Below, piece by piece: positions 48,018 to 56,425 of a stretch of 64,000 nt of DNA; positions within the stretch are counted from its first letter, which is position 1, and each line of letters begins with the position of its first letter. The stretch lies in NCBI GenBank assembly GCA_944326585.1, contig CALVEN010000006.1, forward strand, positions 1 to 64,000. The letters are read 5' to 3'. The stretch comes from Candidatus Gastranaerophilales bacterium (GTDB taxonomy: Bacteria; Cyanobacteriota; Vampirovibrionia; Gastranaerophilales; Gastranaerophilaceae). The position numbers and the translations under genes are program-made. The notes beneath the pieces were generated by a model, which made no database searches, had not been told where the DNA came from, and saw nothing but the letters and a program-made list of their open reading frames with translations.

Positions 48018-49985
48018 TTACAAAGCGCCTGCGCCGTCTAAGAAATAATCATAATGTCTTACGTCATCATAATTATTTATATATTCCGCCTCAACTTCTT
48101 TTTGAACCTGAGGTACAACTTTCGCTGCAACGGACCTGCTCTTTAATAGTTTATCAATATTTGGTTCTAATGTCAACTCAAAGTGGAAACGCCCGTATTT
48201 TCTGTCATATTCATAAGCGTTGTTAATCAACGGATAGCCCCAGTAGAGTCTTGCGCTCAAATCACCCGGCAATTGAACTCTCAACCCCATACCGACTGAT
48301 GCGAGGAAATAGCTTCCGTCATAATAATCATGCCTTGCGTCAGGGAATACTCCGGCATGGTCTGCGAATACTACACCTTGAACGTATTTACCCAAAAACG
48401 GTATTTTTTCGCCTGATCTCGGGCTTGTAATTTGTCTTGGCAAAAGCGGGAAGATTAAGTCAGCACTTGTAAAGTAACCGTTTTTACCGATTAACAGACC
48501 TTCTGAATAACCTCTGACCGTCACAAGACCGCCTGCCTGGAACTGGTCAATGTAAGGGATATCTTTGTTATTCGGAATTATCTGATAATTTGCTCTGACC
48601 TGTGCATACACACCGTGTGAAAAGTCATGCAGTCTTAACAATCCGCCGGAATATTTGAAGTAGCTTGATCTGCTGTCAAATATCGGGAATGCCATTGATG
48701 CGTTCTGGTTCAAATACCATATACCGCGTGCAGTGTCTTTTCTCAGGTTGATACCCAAATCAGCACTCGTAACTTCATCCAAACCTAACTGTGAAGTTCC
48801 GGTAAACTGCTGCAAAATATCCATACCGGTATATACACGTTTATAATTCAAAGCACCGTAGCCTTTGAGTTCAAAACCTTGAGTACGTTTAATCGGTTGT
48901 GAATAGTACAATGAATAAATATACGATCTGGTTTTCAAGCCTAACGGAGCATATTGACCCCATTTAACGTTGGCAAATGTTGATGCGTAGCTGAAACCTA
49001 CACGGCCGTCGTATTTGTTGACCGGAATATTATAATCAAAGAACGGGCTTATTGCACCGCCGCTGAAGTATGAACCTAAGCTCATTCTGTCACGGTAGCC
49101 GAACAAGCTGTCAGCAATCAACATCGGACCGCCTCTTAATTTACCTGTCTGGTACCTTCCGGCATTATCCATTACACCGATTAAGTGGAACGGGAATTTT
49201 TCTTCCGCAGACAGTTCAATATCCGTTGTACCGGGTTTTTCGCCTGCCTTCAGGTTTGCGGAAAGCTTTACGCCCTCGTTATATCTGTTAAAATCAAGAA
49301 CGTCTTTTTCTAATTTTACAATATCAAAAAGCTGATGCTCCTCATCCGGAATTCTGTCCAGAATATAATCGGATTTTGTCCATCTGTTGCCGTCTATGGT
49401 AACTTTACCGATGCGGCTTTCGATTAAATCAATATAAATAGCGCCGTTTTCAACCTGTTGTTCAGGCAGATATGCCTTTGCCGTTACAAAACCTTTTTTG
49501 GCATAAAGCGCGTTAATCTCGTCAATCATTGCCTGAATATCGGTTATAAAAAGGTTTTTGCCGGCGTATTTTGAAATTACGGGCTCAATTTCTTCTCGTG
49601 TCAAAATTTCAGAAGGTGCGACTTCAATAGAATTCACGTAAACGCCTTTGGTTTCAAGTTCTTCAACCTTTGCGCGGATAACATCCCCCTGACCTTCCGG
49701 TGCGCCTTTGATTACCGTACTGCCCTGAGTCCCGCCCTGTTCACGTTCTTCCTGATATCTCTCGTAGTCAGACCTGACGTTGCCGCGTTCACGCTCATCC
49801 TGCATCTGCTGAAATTCGTGTCTGATATTACCGCCGGATTGATGTTGAGCTCCGGGGATTTGCTCCAAAATTTGAGCCGGAATTTCACCGGGGGCAAGCG
49901 CAAAACCGCTCTGAGGCACGCAGCATAAAACAGCCAGCGATACTGCCGTACTTAGAAAAATCTTTTTTGAAATCACCTTTTTCAT
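48018..49985 (-). CDS. TpsB/ShlB-type two-partner secretion outer-membrane protein
   Basis: TpsB proteins are BamA-superfamily barrels that export a TpsA partner. The 655-residue protein has a signal peptide (about 1-29) and a Glu/Arg-rich helix (about 55-90, like the plug helix H1). Two POTRA domains follow (about 115-190 TREEIEPVISKYAGKNLFIT, and 195-265 RIGKVTIDGNRWTKSDYI), then the barrel with the lid-lock VRGYSEG near 500. The C-terminal extension after the FHFELTLEP strand is odd: barrels normally end at the last strand, whereas this one carries about 45 further residues. No TpsA adhesin/exotoxin gene lies in the window. Confidence 0.85.
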   Translation of the reverse strand: MKKVISKKIFLSTAVSLAVLCCVPQSGFALAPGEIPAQILEQIPGAQHQSGGNIRHEFQQMQDERERGNVRSDYERYQEEREQGGTQGSTVIKGAPEGQGDVIRAKVEELETKGVYVNSIEVAPSEILTREEIEPVISKYAGKNLFITDIQAMIDEINALYAKKGFVTAKAYLPEQQVENGAIYIDLIESRIGKVTIDGNRWTKSDYILDRIPDEEHQLFDIVKLEKDVLDFNRYNEGVKLSANLKAGEKPGTTDIELSAEEKFPFHLIGVMDNAGRYQTGKLRGGPMLIADSLFGYRDRMSLGSYFSGGAISPFFDYNIPVNKYDGRVGFSYASTFANVKWGQYAPLGLKTRSYIYSLYYSQPIKRTQGFELKGYGALNYKRVYTGMDILQQFTGTSQLGLDEVTSADLGINLRKDTARGIWYLNQNASMAFPIFDSRSSYFKYSGGLLRLHDFSHGVYAQVRANYQIIPNNKDIPYIDQFQAGGLVTVRGYSEGLLIGKNGYFTSADLIFPLLPRQITSPRSGEKIPFLGKYVQGVVFADHAGVFPDARHDYYDGSYFLASVGMGLRVQLPGDLSARLYWGYPLINNAYEYDRKYGRFHFELTLEPNIDKLLKSRSVAAKVVPQVQKEVEAEYINNYDDVRHYDYFLDGAGAL

Positions 49986-50101
49986 ATAATATTCTTACCT
50001 TTTAAATTTTTAGTCCGGTTAATTGTTATTTTCCTACTATAAAACACGGACATAAAGTTTTTTTGTATTTTTATTACAATTTAGTAACAAAAATTTATTT
50101 T

Positions 50102-50129
50102 TTGACACAAAAAGTGTTCACCTGATAAT
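50102..50129 (+). promoter_or_regulatory. Candidate promoter of skp
   Basis: TTGACA, 16 bases, GATAAT. This predicts a leader of about 98 bases. An ACAC-AAAAA-GTGT hairpin lies in the spacer. The rest of 49986-50233 is AT-rich, with no other feature seen. Confidence 0.5.
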
Positions 50130-50233
50130 ATTATAGAGTATTATTTTATTCTTGTAAATAATATAACGAAAATTTAACCTATTTATTTGAACAAAAACTA
50201 AAAAATCATACATTTGACGGAAGGACAGTGGTT

Positions 50234-50683
50234 ATGAAAATTAAAACATTAACAATTATTACGGCGGTAATTATAGGGCTGTATTCAGCACCTGCTTTTG
50301 CAACTGAAGTTGCGTCTATTGACGTTCAAAAGGTAGTCGGTTCTTCCCCTAAAGTTCAATCACTGAAAAAAGAACAACAGGCTAAGAATAAAGAACTTTT
50401 TACTTTCCTTGAAAAAGCCAATAAAGAAATTGCAAAAACAACAGACCTCAAGGCAAAAGAAGAACTTCAAAACAAATACAGCAAACAGCTCACCGAAAAA
50501 AGAGATAAAATGGACAAAGATTACGCTTCAAAACTCGAAAAACTTGAAGATGAAATCTCCAAAATCATAGCTGATCAGGCAAAATTAAAAGGCTATGATA
50601 TGGTTGTTGCAAAAGGCGTGGTGCTCTACGGCACAAATGACATAACGGATGACGTCATAAAGGCTATTAAATCAGCCAAATAA
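50234..50683 (+). CDS. skp: Skp/OmpH periplasmic chaperone
   Basis: Skp holds unfolded outer-membrane proteins in the periplasm. The 149-residue product has a signal peptide (about 1-21, ending PAFA), the start strand EVASIDVQKVVGSSPKVQSL, a long charged coiled coil (about 45-110) and the C-terminal strand GYDMVVAKGVVLYGTNDITD, all as in OmpH. GGAAGGA precedes the ATG at 50234. A GTG two codons upstream is less likely. It is divergent from the TpsB gene, matching a role in its biogenesis. Confidence 0.9.
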   Translation: MKIKTLTIITAVIIGLYSAPAFATEVASIDVQKVVGSSPKVQSLKKEQQAKNKELFTFLEKANKEIAKTTDLKAKEELQNKYSKQLTEKRDKMDKDYASKLEKLEDEISKIIADQAKLKGYDMVVAKGVVLYGTNDITDDVIKAIKSAK

Positions 50684-50690
50684 TTCATTA

Positions 50691-50722
50691 AAAAAAACAC
50701 CCCCTCAAGGGGGTGTTTTTTA
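50691..50722 (+). terminator. Terminator of skp
   Basis: ACACCCCCT-CA-AGGGGGTGT flanked by an A-run and TTTTTT. It could also serve the convergent pgi gene. Confidence 0.9.
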
Positions 50723-50759
50723 TGCGTGTTCCGCTGTGCGTCTTTCTTGAGCGGGTGTT

Positions 50760-52097
50760 TTATGCAAGTTTTGAAAACCTTCCTGCAACCACAACATCTG
50801 GTTCTCCCGGCTGAGGTTTCAAATTTTTCTTATAAAATTCCACATGCGGCTGCAGCACGCTGTCCAAGACGTCAGGAAGTTTTTCCTGTTTCATTGCTTT
50901 GTCAATCAATTCCTGATAGACAGTTGAGAACGCTCTCGATTGAGTGAGCGCGCCTGCCGTATCAGGTCTTAAGCCCAAACCTGCCGTTTCTGCGGTTTCA
51001 TTAAAAAACGGACCCGACTGCGAATATGATTTGTTTAACGCGTTTATATAACCTGCAGCGTTTTCTCTTGCCGCACCGTGATCAACCGGAGAGGTCAGAG
51101 CATATGCGTATTTATTTGCCGGATTAAAATGTGCTTCCGAGCTGTGATGCATTGCATCAGGAACTTTTGCTATCTGCTTAAGCGTATTTTTTACGGATTC
51201 ATTCTGCATTTGAGAATGCCAGTTTACGGTATCTTCAAACAGTGAACCCATATATTGATGTACGGTTGTTCTTATACCGTTGAGCCTTGAATTTACCCAG
51301 AATGCCGCCTGCATTAACGGGTCATTTTTGCTTAAATCTTTGGAAAGCGCTGTTTCTGACATACCCTGAGCAGCTTTTAACATTTTTATCATATCCTGTT
51401 TTTTCATACCGGCATCTGCCAGCGCAAAAAGAACATGATCATCCAGTGCCGAAAATCTTCCGCCTACGTCGTCGTGTATAAACAAATCTCCCGCCCAGTT
51501 CTCGGAATTCGACAATCTTCTTAATTCGCTTGATGCGGGGTTTTTATCGGTTACGGCTATCATATGTTTTGCTGCCATCTCTTTTGCCTGATTTTTATCG
51601 TAACCTTTGTTTATATAGGCATCCTCAAGTAATTGCTTGAATCTCAGCATCCCGTCTTTTGTTTCAAAGGTCGAACCTGATTTTGACACTACAAGAAAAT
51701 TTGATTTTGTTACATCATTGTCAAGTCTGTTTATAAACCTTGCAAGACTCGTTGAATCAACATCAGAAAAGAACAAAACTTTGTCTTTGTTTATATTCAA
51801 ACCGTTTATTGAAAGCATATGCTCCACCGGATGCTTTGACCCGCCTATACCCAGAACTGTCAATACTTTTGAATCGGTTTGATTTTTGGATTTTGCAACA
51901 AGATCATAAATTTTATCAACCCTTTTGAGCTGCTCTTTCGGCAAATCAATCCAGCTCAAAAATTGTCCGGGCTTATTTGCCCTTCTTGTTAATTCATCTA
52001 CGGCCGCAGGCAAAACTTTGTTTACGTTTGAAACGTCTGCATTAAAATATTTTGTTGCGATTCCAAAACCTGCATTCACAGAATGTACACTTACCAT
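50760..52097 (-). CDS. pgi: Glucose-6-phosphate isomerase-like protein
   Basis: Pgi interconverts glucose-6-P and fructose-6-P. The 445-residue protein has the SIS-domain signatures VLGIGGSKHPVEHML, VVSKSGSTFET, GGRFSALDDHVLFALADAG and QMQNESVKNTL. The family lysine/histidine region near the C-terminus is diverged. The first ~60 residues (VHSVNAGFGIATKYFNADVS) lack the usual start. It is shorter than E. coli Pgi (549), closer to the firmicute type. AAGGAGG stands before the ATG. Together with the GT5-like protein, it fits storage-sugar metabolism. Confidence 0.82.
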   Translation of the reverse strand: MVSVHSVNAGFGIATKYFNADVSNVNKVLPAAVDELTRRANKPGQFLSWIDLPKEQLKRVDKIYDLVAKSKNQTDSKVLTVLGIGGSKHPVEHMLSINGLNINKDKVLFFSDVDSTSLARFINRLDNDVTKSNFLVVSKSGSTFETKDGMLRFKQLLEDAYINKGYDKNQAKEMAAKHMIAVTDKNPASSELRRLSNSENWAGDLFIHDDVGGRFSALDDHVLFALADAGMKKQDMIKMLKAAQGMSETALSKDLSKNDPLMQAAFWVNSRLNGIRTTVHQYMGSLFEDTVNWHSQMQNESVKNTLKQIAKVPDAMHHSSEAHFNPANKYAYALTSPVDHGAARENAAGYINALNKSYSQSGPFFNETAETAGLGLRPDTAGALTQSRAFSTVYQELIDKAMKQEKLPDVLDSVLQPHVEFYKKNLKPQPGEPDVVVAGRFSKLA

Positions 52098-52337
52098 ATT
52101 ATTACCTCCTTAAGTCTGATTTTTTGCAGAAAATAATTTTGTTTTTCGGGTAAATAATCCCCCCGACGGAGTTATTTTATTAGCGGAAGACGGGATTGTC
52201 TTGGTCTTGCTCGCGATTAACGGGTCTTCGGACTTTCTTTTTGTCGGCGTTACCGCCTTAAAAAAGAAAGCTCCTGCGCCCTCAGCTCGCAGACCGCTCG
52301 AACTCGATATAGAGTTCTCATCTATGTCATTCCTAAT
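52098..52337. other. Structured element downstream of tRNA-Gly(UCC), ending in a copy of the tRNA 3' end
   Basis: Read beside the tRNA on the minus strand, the order is terminator, hairpins, CCAAGACAATC (52194-52204) and then CCCGTCTTCCGCTAATA (about 52178-52194). The last is a near-copy of the tRNA-Gly 3' end and its flank (compare 52360-52379, one mismatch). Hairpins include a 10-bp CTTTCTTTTT/AAAAAGAAAG stem (52233-52242 with 52262-52271), which encloses GGCG-TTAC-CGCC. AACTC-GATATA-GAGTT is at about 52301-52316. CTCAGCTCGCAGACCGCTCG (52281-52300) resembles the same position after tRNA-Gly(CCC). No gene is seen. Confidence 0.7.
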
Positions 52338-52360
52338 AAAAAAGCCTTTGAGGCTTTTTT
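52338..52360 (-). terminator. Terminator after tRNA-Gly(UCC)
   Basis: AAAAAAGCC-TTTGA-GGCTTTTTT, symmetric. It lies 3 bases past the tRNA 3' end. Confidence 0.88.
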
Positions 52361-52363
52361 ATT

Positions 52364-52435
52364 AGCGGAAGACGAGATTCGAACTCGCAACAACCTGCTT
52401 GGAAGGCAGGGACTCTACCATTGAGTTACTTCCGC
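52364..52435 (-). tRNA. tRNA-Gly(UCC)
   Basis: On the minus strand: acceptor GCGGAAG/CTTCCGC, D-stem ACTC/GAGT, anticodon stem CCTGC/GCAGG with loop CTTCCAA (anticodon TCC), and T-stem GCGAG/CTCGT with loop TTCGAAT. CCA is not encoded. Confidence 0.94.
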
Positions 52436-52502
52436 ATATTTCACATCCTATGATAAAAATAAAAAAATTGCAACCCTTATTCAATCATTCTAAAGAATTA
52501 AT

Positions 52503-52676
52503 CATTAATCGCTATTTATTTTATATAAAAAGTAATTCCCAAGGAGGGTGAAAACCTTGCAAAAAAGAGTTATCATATATACGTAGGCTCAAGATATCCA
52601 GGCACTTTTTCGGGGTTGCGACAAGAGTTTTTCTTTAGCGGGTTTGGTTGAAAATATTTTGGGTCTACGCTTTTTT
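52503..52676 (+). ncRNA. Candidate structured small RNA with 16-bp closing stem
   Basis: CGTAGGCTCAAGATAT (52582-52597) pairs with ATATTTTGGGTCTACG (52654-52669) over 16 consecutive positions, counting G-T pairs. CTTTTTT follows, as in an intrinsic terminator. The ~56-base loop contains CCAGGCAC and GGGGTTGCGACAAGAG. Upstream, TTGCAA (52468) and TAAAGA (52491) are 17 bases apart. CAAGG-N10-CCTTG at 52539-52559 is a further stem holding AAGGAGG. It does not show the GGAAGGAAGC loop of SRP RNA. A short open frame (TTG at 52557, 9 codons) follows the AAGGAGG and could be a leader peptide. The 5' end is uncertain. Confidence 0.5.
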
Positions 52677-52727
52677 ATGCGATTTTTTCGTGAGCTTTGT
52701 AATGCAGGTCAGGCACAATTGCCTAAA

Positions 52728-52816
52728 GTGAATAAGGTAATAGGGGAATAAGTTATATCATAGATTAATCTGAGCGGAATTTTTCTAAGATTGCTTTTTA
52801 TATAACACTTATTCCC
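52728..52816. repeat. Dispersed GAATAAG element, copy 10
   Basis: GTGAATAAGGTAATAGGGG, AATAAGTTATATCATAGATT, AATCTGAGCGG and TTGCTTTTTATATAACACTT. It is a typical member. Confidence 0.85.
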
Positions 52817-53249
52817 CAAAAAATTCAGTATGACGCGAGATATGTCATCCTGAGGCTTTAGCCGAAGGATCTCTTTGCCCCTCACCCCAAACCCCGCGGG
52901 AGAGGGCAGTAATTAGATCCCGCAACAAGTGCGGGATGACGAATTAAGTAAATCCTTAGTATTTTAATAACTTTATCGAGATTCTTCGCTGGCGCTCAGA
53001 ATGACGCTGCAGAGATCCCGCAACACCTACCGTCTACGCCGACGGATGCAGGCTCACACAACTCGTTCCTGTTCGCTTTGCAAAGTGCGGGATGACGAAT
53101 TAAGTGAATTTTTAGTATCTTAGTAACTTTATCGAGATTCTTCGCTGGCGCTCAGAATGACTGAGTGCTGTCCCGGGCAGTTCAGGATGACATAAAACCT
53201 CACACCGCTCACTTCACTCACTCTAAAAACTTCTTAGTATCTTAGTAAC
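52817..53249. repeat. Repeat mosaic before the M16 peptidase 3' end
   Basis: TGTCATCCTGAGGCTTTAGC, CCCCGCGGGAGAGGG, AGATCCCGCAACAAGTGCGG, three TTAGTATCTTAG/TTAGTATTTTAA-type runs and two GAGATTCTTCGCTGGCGCTC copies. CTACGCCGACGGATGCAGG also occurs. No gene is seen. The last TTAGTAACTTA run abuts the peptidase stop codon. Confidence 0.8.
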
Positions 53250-54578
53250 TTATCTTTCCGGAACCAGCACGGATATAACGGCATTATTAATGTTTAAATA
53301 TTTTTTTATAGCGTTATTCAAATCTCCTGTGGTAATGTTTTCCAGCTCGTTCAAATAATGCTCGATAATTTTCAAATCACCGCAAACCGTTACATAATAG
53401 CCGATATTTTCTCCGATTTCGGAAACCGTTTCCGCAGAATATGCAAATTTTGATTTGGTCTTTTTCTTTGCTTTCAAAAGTTCTTCTTCCGTAATCTCAA
53501 CCGTCAAAAGCTTTTCAAGCTCTTTTTTAATCAAATCAAGCGCTTCATCCTTTTTTTCGGATTTGAAATTAGCCTGAATAAAGAAGTTATCCCCGTCTTT
53601 GAACTGGTAATGCTCGGAATTTATCATATTAAACACCGGCTCGGGTAATTTTTCGATTAAATTCCGGTAAAGTCTTGAGCTTGTTCCGTCGCCGGAAATT
53701 ATACCGATTAAATCAAGGCAGATTGTATTTTTCAAATCGCTTGCCTTTGGTCCGAGCCAACCGAACATAGCATAGGATGTATTTATGTGCGATGTCTGCT
53801 CGACATATTTTGTTTCCGCAACCGGCAAATCCGGCTCATGCATCTGTACGGGACGGTTTTCGCGCCCTTTAAAATCAAATTCTTTTTCCAGTTTTTTAAG
53901 AATTTCTTCATGGTCAAAATCCCCGACAACAATGGTCGTCATATTTTCGGGGGTGTAGAAATTCTTATAATAACTCATTATGTCATCGCGCGTAACCTTT
54001 GATATAATTTCGGGTGTGCCTATGACATCGCGCTTATAGGGGTGTTTTGTGTACATATTGAAATTGCAGGTATTGTAAACTTTTGTCCAGGATTGGTCTT
54101 TTCTCATCCTGATTTCTTCAATAACCACGTGGCGTTCACGTTTATCCGAAACCGCCGTGTCGTTCAAATCAAACGGAGCGCCGATTTCTTCTTCCGGCAG
54201 AACAGGATCGAGCATCATATCAGCATGAAGTTCGATCGCGAGGTTCAAATCACGGCAGTTTTCCCCTTTCGGAAGTGTTACGTAATAAAAAGTATAATCT
54301 TTCCACGTTGCGGCATTGACAATAGCGCCTTTAGCCTCGAGAGTTCTGTCAAAATAACCCGCCTTGTGTTTGTGGGTGCCTTTAAACATCAAGTGCTCCA
54401 GAAAATGTGAAATACCGTTGTTTTCGTCGGTTTCATTTATGGAACCCGTTTTAACCCAGGTACTCAAATTTACGAGCGTACCTTCTTTATGCGCAAGGAC
54501 AATCGTATGCCCGTTTTCGCGTGTGTAAACCCCTACATCGCGCGTCAGATAAGGATATTTTACAAAACTTTTTTTCAT
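53250..54578 (-). CDS. M16 family zinc metallopeptidase (insulinase-like)
   Basis: The 442-residue protein has the inverted zinc motif HFLEH (His58, Glu61, His62) and a downstream VVIEEIRMRKD that supplies the third ligand. The C-terminal inactive half carries the M16 substrate-contact region (DGTSSRLYRNLIEKLPEPVF). The size is that of bacterial processing-peptidase-like M16B enzymes, which act as homo- or heterodimers. There is no signal peptide, so it is cytoplasmic or non-classically exported. It is divergent from nanE with a 59-bp gap. The stop abuts a TTAGTAAC repeat. Confidence 0.9.
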   Translation of the reverse strand: MKKSFVKYPYLTRDVGVYTRENGHTIVLAHKEGTLVNLSTWVKTGSINETDENNGISHFLEHLMFKGTHKHKAGYFDRTLEAKGAIVNAATWKDYTFYYVTLPKGENCRDLNLAIELHADMMLDPVLPEEEIGAPFDLNDTAVSDKRERHVVIEEIRMRKDQSWTKVYNTCNFNMYTKHPYKRDVIGTPEIISKVTRDDIMSYYKNFYTPENMTTIVVGDFDHEEILKKLEKEFDFKGRENRPVQMHEPDLPVAETKYVEQTSHINTSYAMFGWLGPKASDLKNTICLDLIGIISGDGTSSRLYRNLIEKLPEPVFNMINSEHYQFKDGDNFFIQANFKSEKKDEALDLIKKELEKLLTVEITEEELLKAKKKTKSKFAYSAETVSEIGENIGYYVTVCGDLKIIEHYLNELENITTGDLNNAIKKYLNINNAVISVLVPER

Positions 54579-54624
54579 AGAACCTCTCTTTATTATAATT
54601 ATACCTCAAAAAGTTTTTTTGGTA

Positions 54625-54630
54625 TATAAT
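54625..54630 (+). promoter_or_regulatory. -10 box of nanE (leaderless)
   Basis: TATAAT ends 7 bases before the ATG at 54638. No clear -35 box and no ribosome site are seen. Confidence 0.4.
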
Positions 54631-54637
54631 TAAATGT

Positions 54638-55327
54638 ATGGATATTATTGATCGTTTGAAAAACAAAGTAGTGGTTTCAGTACAGGCAATGCCGAGCGAG
54701 CCTTTATATCTTGAAAAATGTATGGCAGCCATGATGAAATCGGTTGTAAAAGGGGGCGCCGGCGGCTTAAGAGTTGCGGGTACAAGAGATGTCAAAAATG
54801 CAAAAACACTTTTTGATGTTCCGGTGATAGGGATTACAAAACCCGACATTATCCCCGCGAATTATAAAGAAATCGTCTATATCACGCCCGAATTAAAGGA
54901 TGTAATAGCACTCATCGAAGCCGGAGCGGACATTATTGCGTTTGACGGAACTCAAAGACCGCGGCCGAATAAAAATTCTCTCGGTGAAATGATTAAGTAT
55001 ATTCATATTAATAAAAGAGTTGCAATGGCAGATATTGCAACGGTTGAGGAAGGGATTGAGGCTGCAAAACTCGGAGCTGATATTTTATCCACAACCCTTG
55101 CCGGATACACGCTTGAATCAAAAGATTCACCACAGGGACCTGATTTTCCGCTTCTGGAAAAACTCGTAAAATCCGTTGACGTGCCGGTATTTCTTGAGGG
55201 AAGAATATGGGAGCCGGAGGAGGTTGACAGAGCATTTTCACTCGGTGCTCACGCCGTTGTAATAGGTTCTGCAATCACACGTCCCCAGCTCATTACAAAA
55301 CGATTTGTACAAAGGGGGAACAAATGA
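54638..55327 (+). CDS. nanE: N-acetylmannosamine-6-phosphate 2-epimerase NanE
   Basis: NanE converts ManNAc-6-P to GlcNAc-6-P in sialic acid breakdown. The 229-residue TIM-barrel protein shows VVSVQAMPSEPLY, GGAGGLRVAGTRDV, PVIGITKPD, ADIIAFDGTQRPRP, VAMADIATVEEGIEA and VPVFLEGRIWEPEEVDRAFS. The next gene, a ROK kinase overlapping by 4 bases, is the expected partner (ManNAc kinase). NanA and a sialic acid transporter are not in the window. Confidence 0.94.
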   Translation: MDIIDRLKNKVVVSVQAMPSEPLYLEKCMAAMMKSVVKGGAGGLRVAGTRDVKNAKTLFDVPVIGITKPDIIPANYKEIVYITPELKDVIALIEAGADIIAFDGTQRPRPNKNSLGEMIKYIHINKRVAMADIATVEEGIEAAKLGADILSTTLAGYTLESKDSPQGPDFPLLEKLVKSVDVPVFLEGRIWEPEEVDRAFSLGAHAVVIGSAITRPQLITKRFVQRGNK

Positions 55328-56202
55328 AAAAAGCTTTTGCGATTGACATAGGCGGCACGAAAATCTATTCGGCAATTTTGGACGAAAACGGCGAAATCCT
55401 TACGCACGTAAATAAAATCGAAACGCCTAAAAAATATGAAGGTATAATTTTAACCTTAAAAAATTTGATTCACAAAGTTGAAAAAGATGTTGATTTGATT
55501 GCAATTTCCACATGCGGAGCCGTAAATAACGACAATACGCGAATTTTAGGCTCAACCGGAAATATTGCAAAAGAATACCCGACAACTGATTTTCAAAGTT
55601 TGAGTATCAAGCCTGTATTTTTGGAAAATGACGCTAACTGCGCTGCCTGGGCAGAATATAAAACCGGCGCGTCTAAAGGCTGCCCGCATAATATTATGCT
55701 GACACTCGGAACAGGTGTAGGCGGCGGGATTATTATCGACGGAAAACTTTTAAAAGGTCAAAACGGTGCCGCCGGTGAAATGCACTTTAAAATGCGCACC
55801 GACCGTCAGAGAAAATGCACCTGCGGGTCTTGGGATTGTTTTGAAACTTATGCGTCGGGTACGGGGCTTAAAAAAACGGGCGAAGAAATCTCCCACAATC
55901 CGAATATCACAACTTATGATATAATCGGCGGCTACAAACTCAATGATGCCGTTATGACAATGATTTACGAACGCTGGCAAAACGATATTCTGGAGGGGCT
56001 TATCGGACTTGCAAATATTTTCGACCCCGAAGTTATTGTACTTTCAGGCTCAATGGCTGAATTTGTCGATACGGACTCCTTGACGAAAGCCGTAAACAAA
56101 GAAATTGTAACCACCCCAACACGCGTAGTCAAGGCAATAGCCGGAAATTACGCAGGCATGATAGGGGCTGTTCTTCTGGCTTTTGACAAATATAAAGGAT
56201 GA
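55324..56202 (+). CDS. nanK: ROK family sugar kinase (probable N-acetylmannosamine kinase)
   Basis: ROK kinases phosphorylate hexoses or amino-hexoses. The 292-residue protein has the N-terminal phosphate loop IDIGGTKIYSAILD, the catalytic Asp in LENDANCAAWAE, LGTGVGGGIIIDGK, and the zinc site CTCGSWDCFE preceded by GEMHFKM (His). Its coupling to nanE (ATGA-type overlap) suggests ManNAc as substrate, but glucokinase activity cannot be excluded by eye. Four bases separate it from the next small gene. Confidence 0.85.
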   Translation: MKKAFAIDIGGTKIYSAILDENGEILTHVNKIETPKKYEGIILTLKNLIHKVEKDVDLIAISTCGAVNNDNTRILGSTGNIAKEYPTTDFQSLSIKPVFLENDANCAAWAEYKTGASKGCPHNIMLTLGTGVGGGIIIDGKLLKGQNGAAGEMHFKMRTDRQRKCTCGSWDCFETYASGTGLKKTGEEISHNPNITTYDIIGGYKLNDAVMTMIYERWQNDILEGLIGLANIFDPEVIVLSGSMAEFVDTDSLTKAVNKEIVTTPTRVVKAIAGNYAGMIGAVLLAFDKYKG

Positions 56203-56206
56203 AATT

Positions 56207-56425
56207 GTGGGTAAAGCAAAGAAAAGAAGTTTACATCTCGGCATAAATGACAGATTTTCAAAGCTTTCAAGAGAAGAAGCGGTTGAAACTGTCGTTGACA
56301 TGCTTCAAAACGGCGACAAAGACGTTTATGCGCTTATAACTCTTTTCGGGCTGACGGCTGAAGAAATCCTTGAAGCCGGTGCAAGTTATGAATCCGTAAT
56401 AGGAATGGGGAATATTTTATTGTGA
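56207..56425 (+). CDS. Small hypothetical protein between ROK kinase and UbiA
   Basis: The 72-residue protein starts at GTG (56207) after AAAGGATG. It is basic at the start (KAKKRSLHLGINDRFSK) and then acidic-helical (EEAVETVVDMLQNGDKDVYA, GLTAEEILEAG). The architecture suggests a small helical or HTH-like fold, but no family is recognised. Its stop overlaps the UbiA start (GTGA), so it is translationally linked to that gene. Confidence 0.6.
   Translation: MGKAKKRSLHLGINDRFSKLSREEAVETVVDMLQNGDKDVYALITLFGLTAEEILEAGASYESVIGMGNILL

Noticed and set aside
52503-52676. SRP (4.5S) RNA or 6S RNA identity for the structured region
   Set aside because: The conserved SRP GGAAGGAAGC loop is absent. A 6S assignment cannot be supported without a covariance search, so it is reported only as an unnamed candidate.
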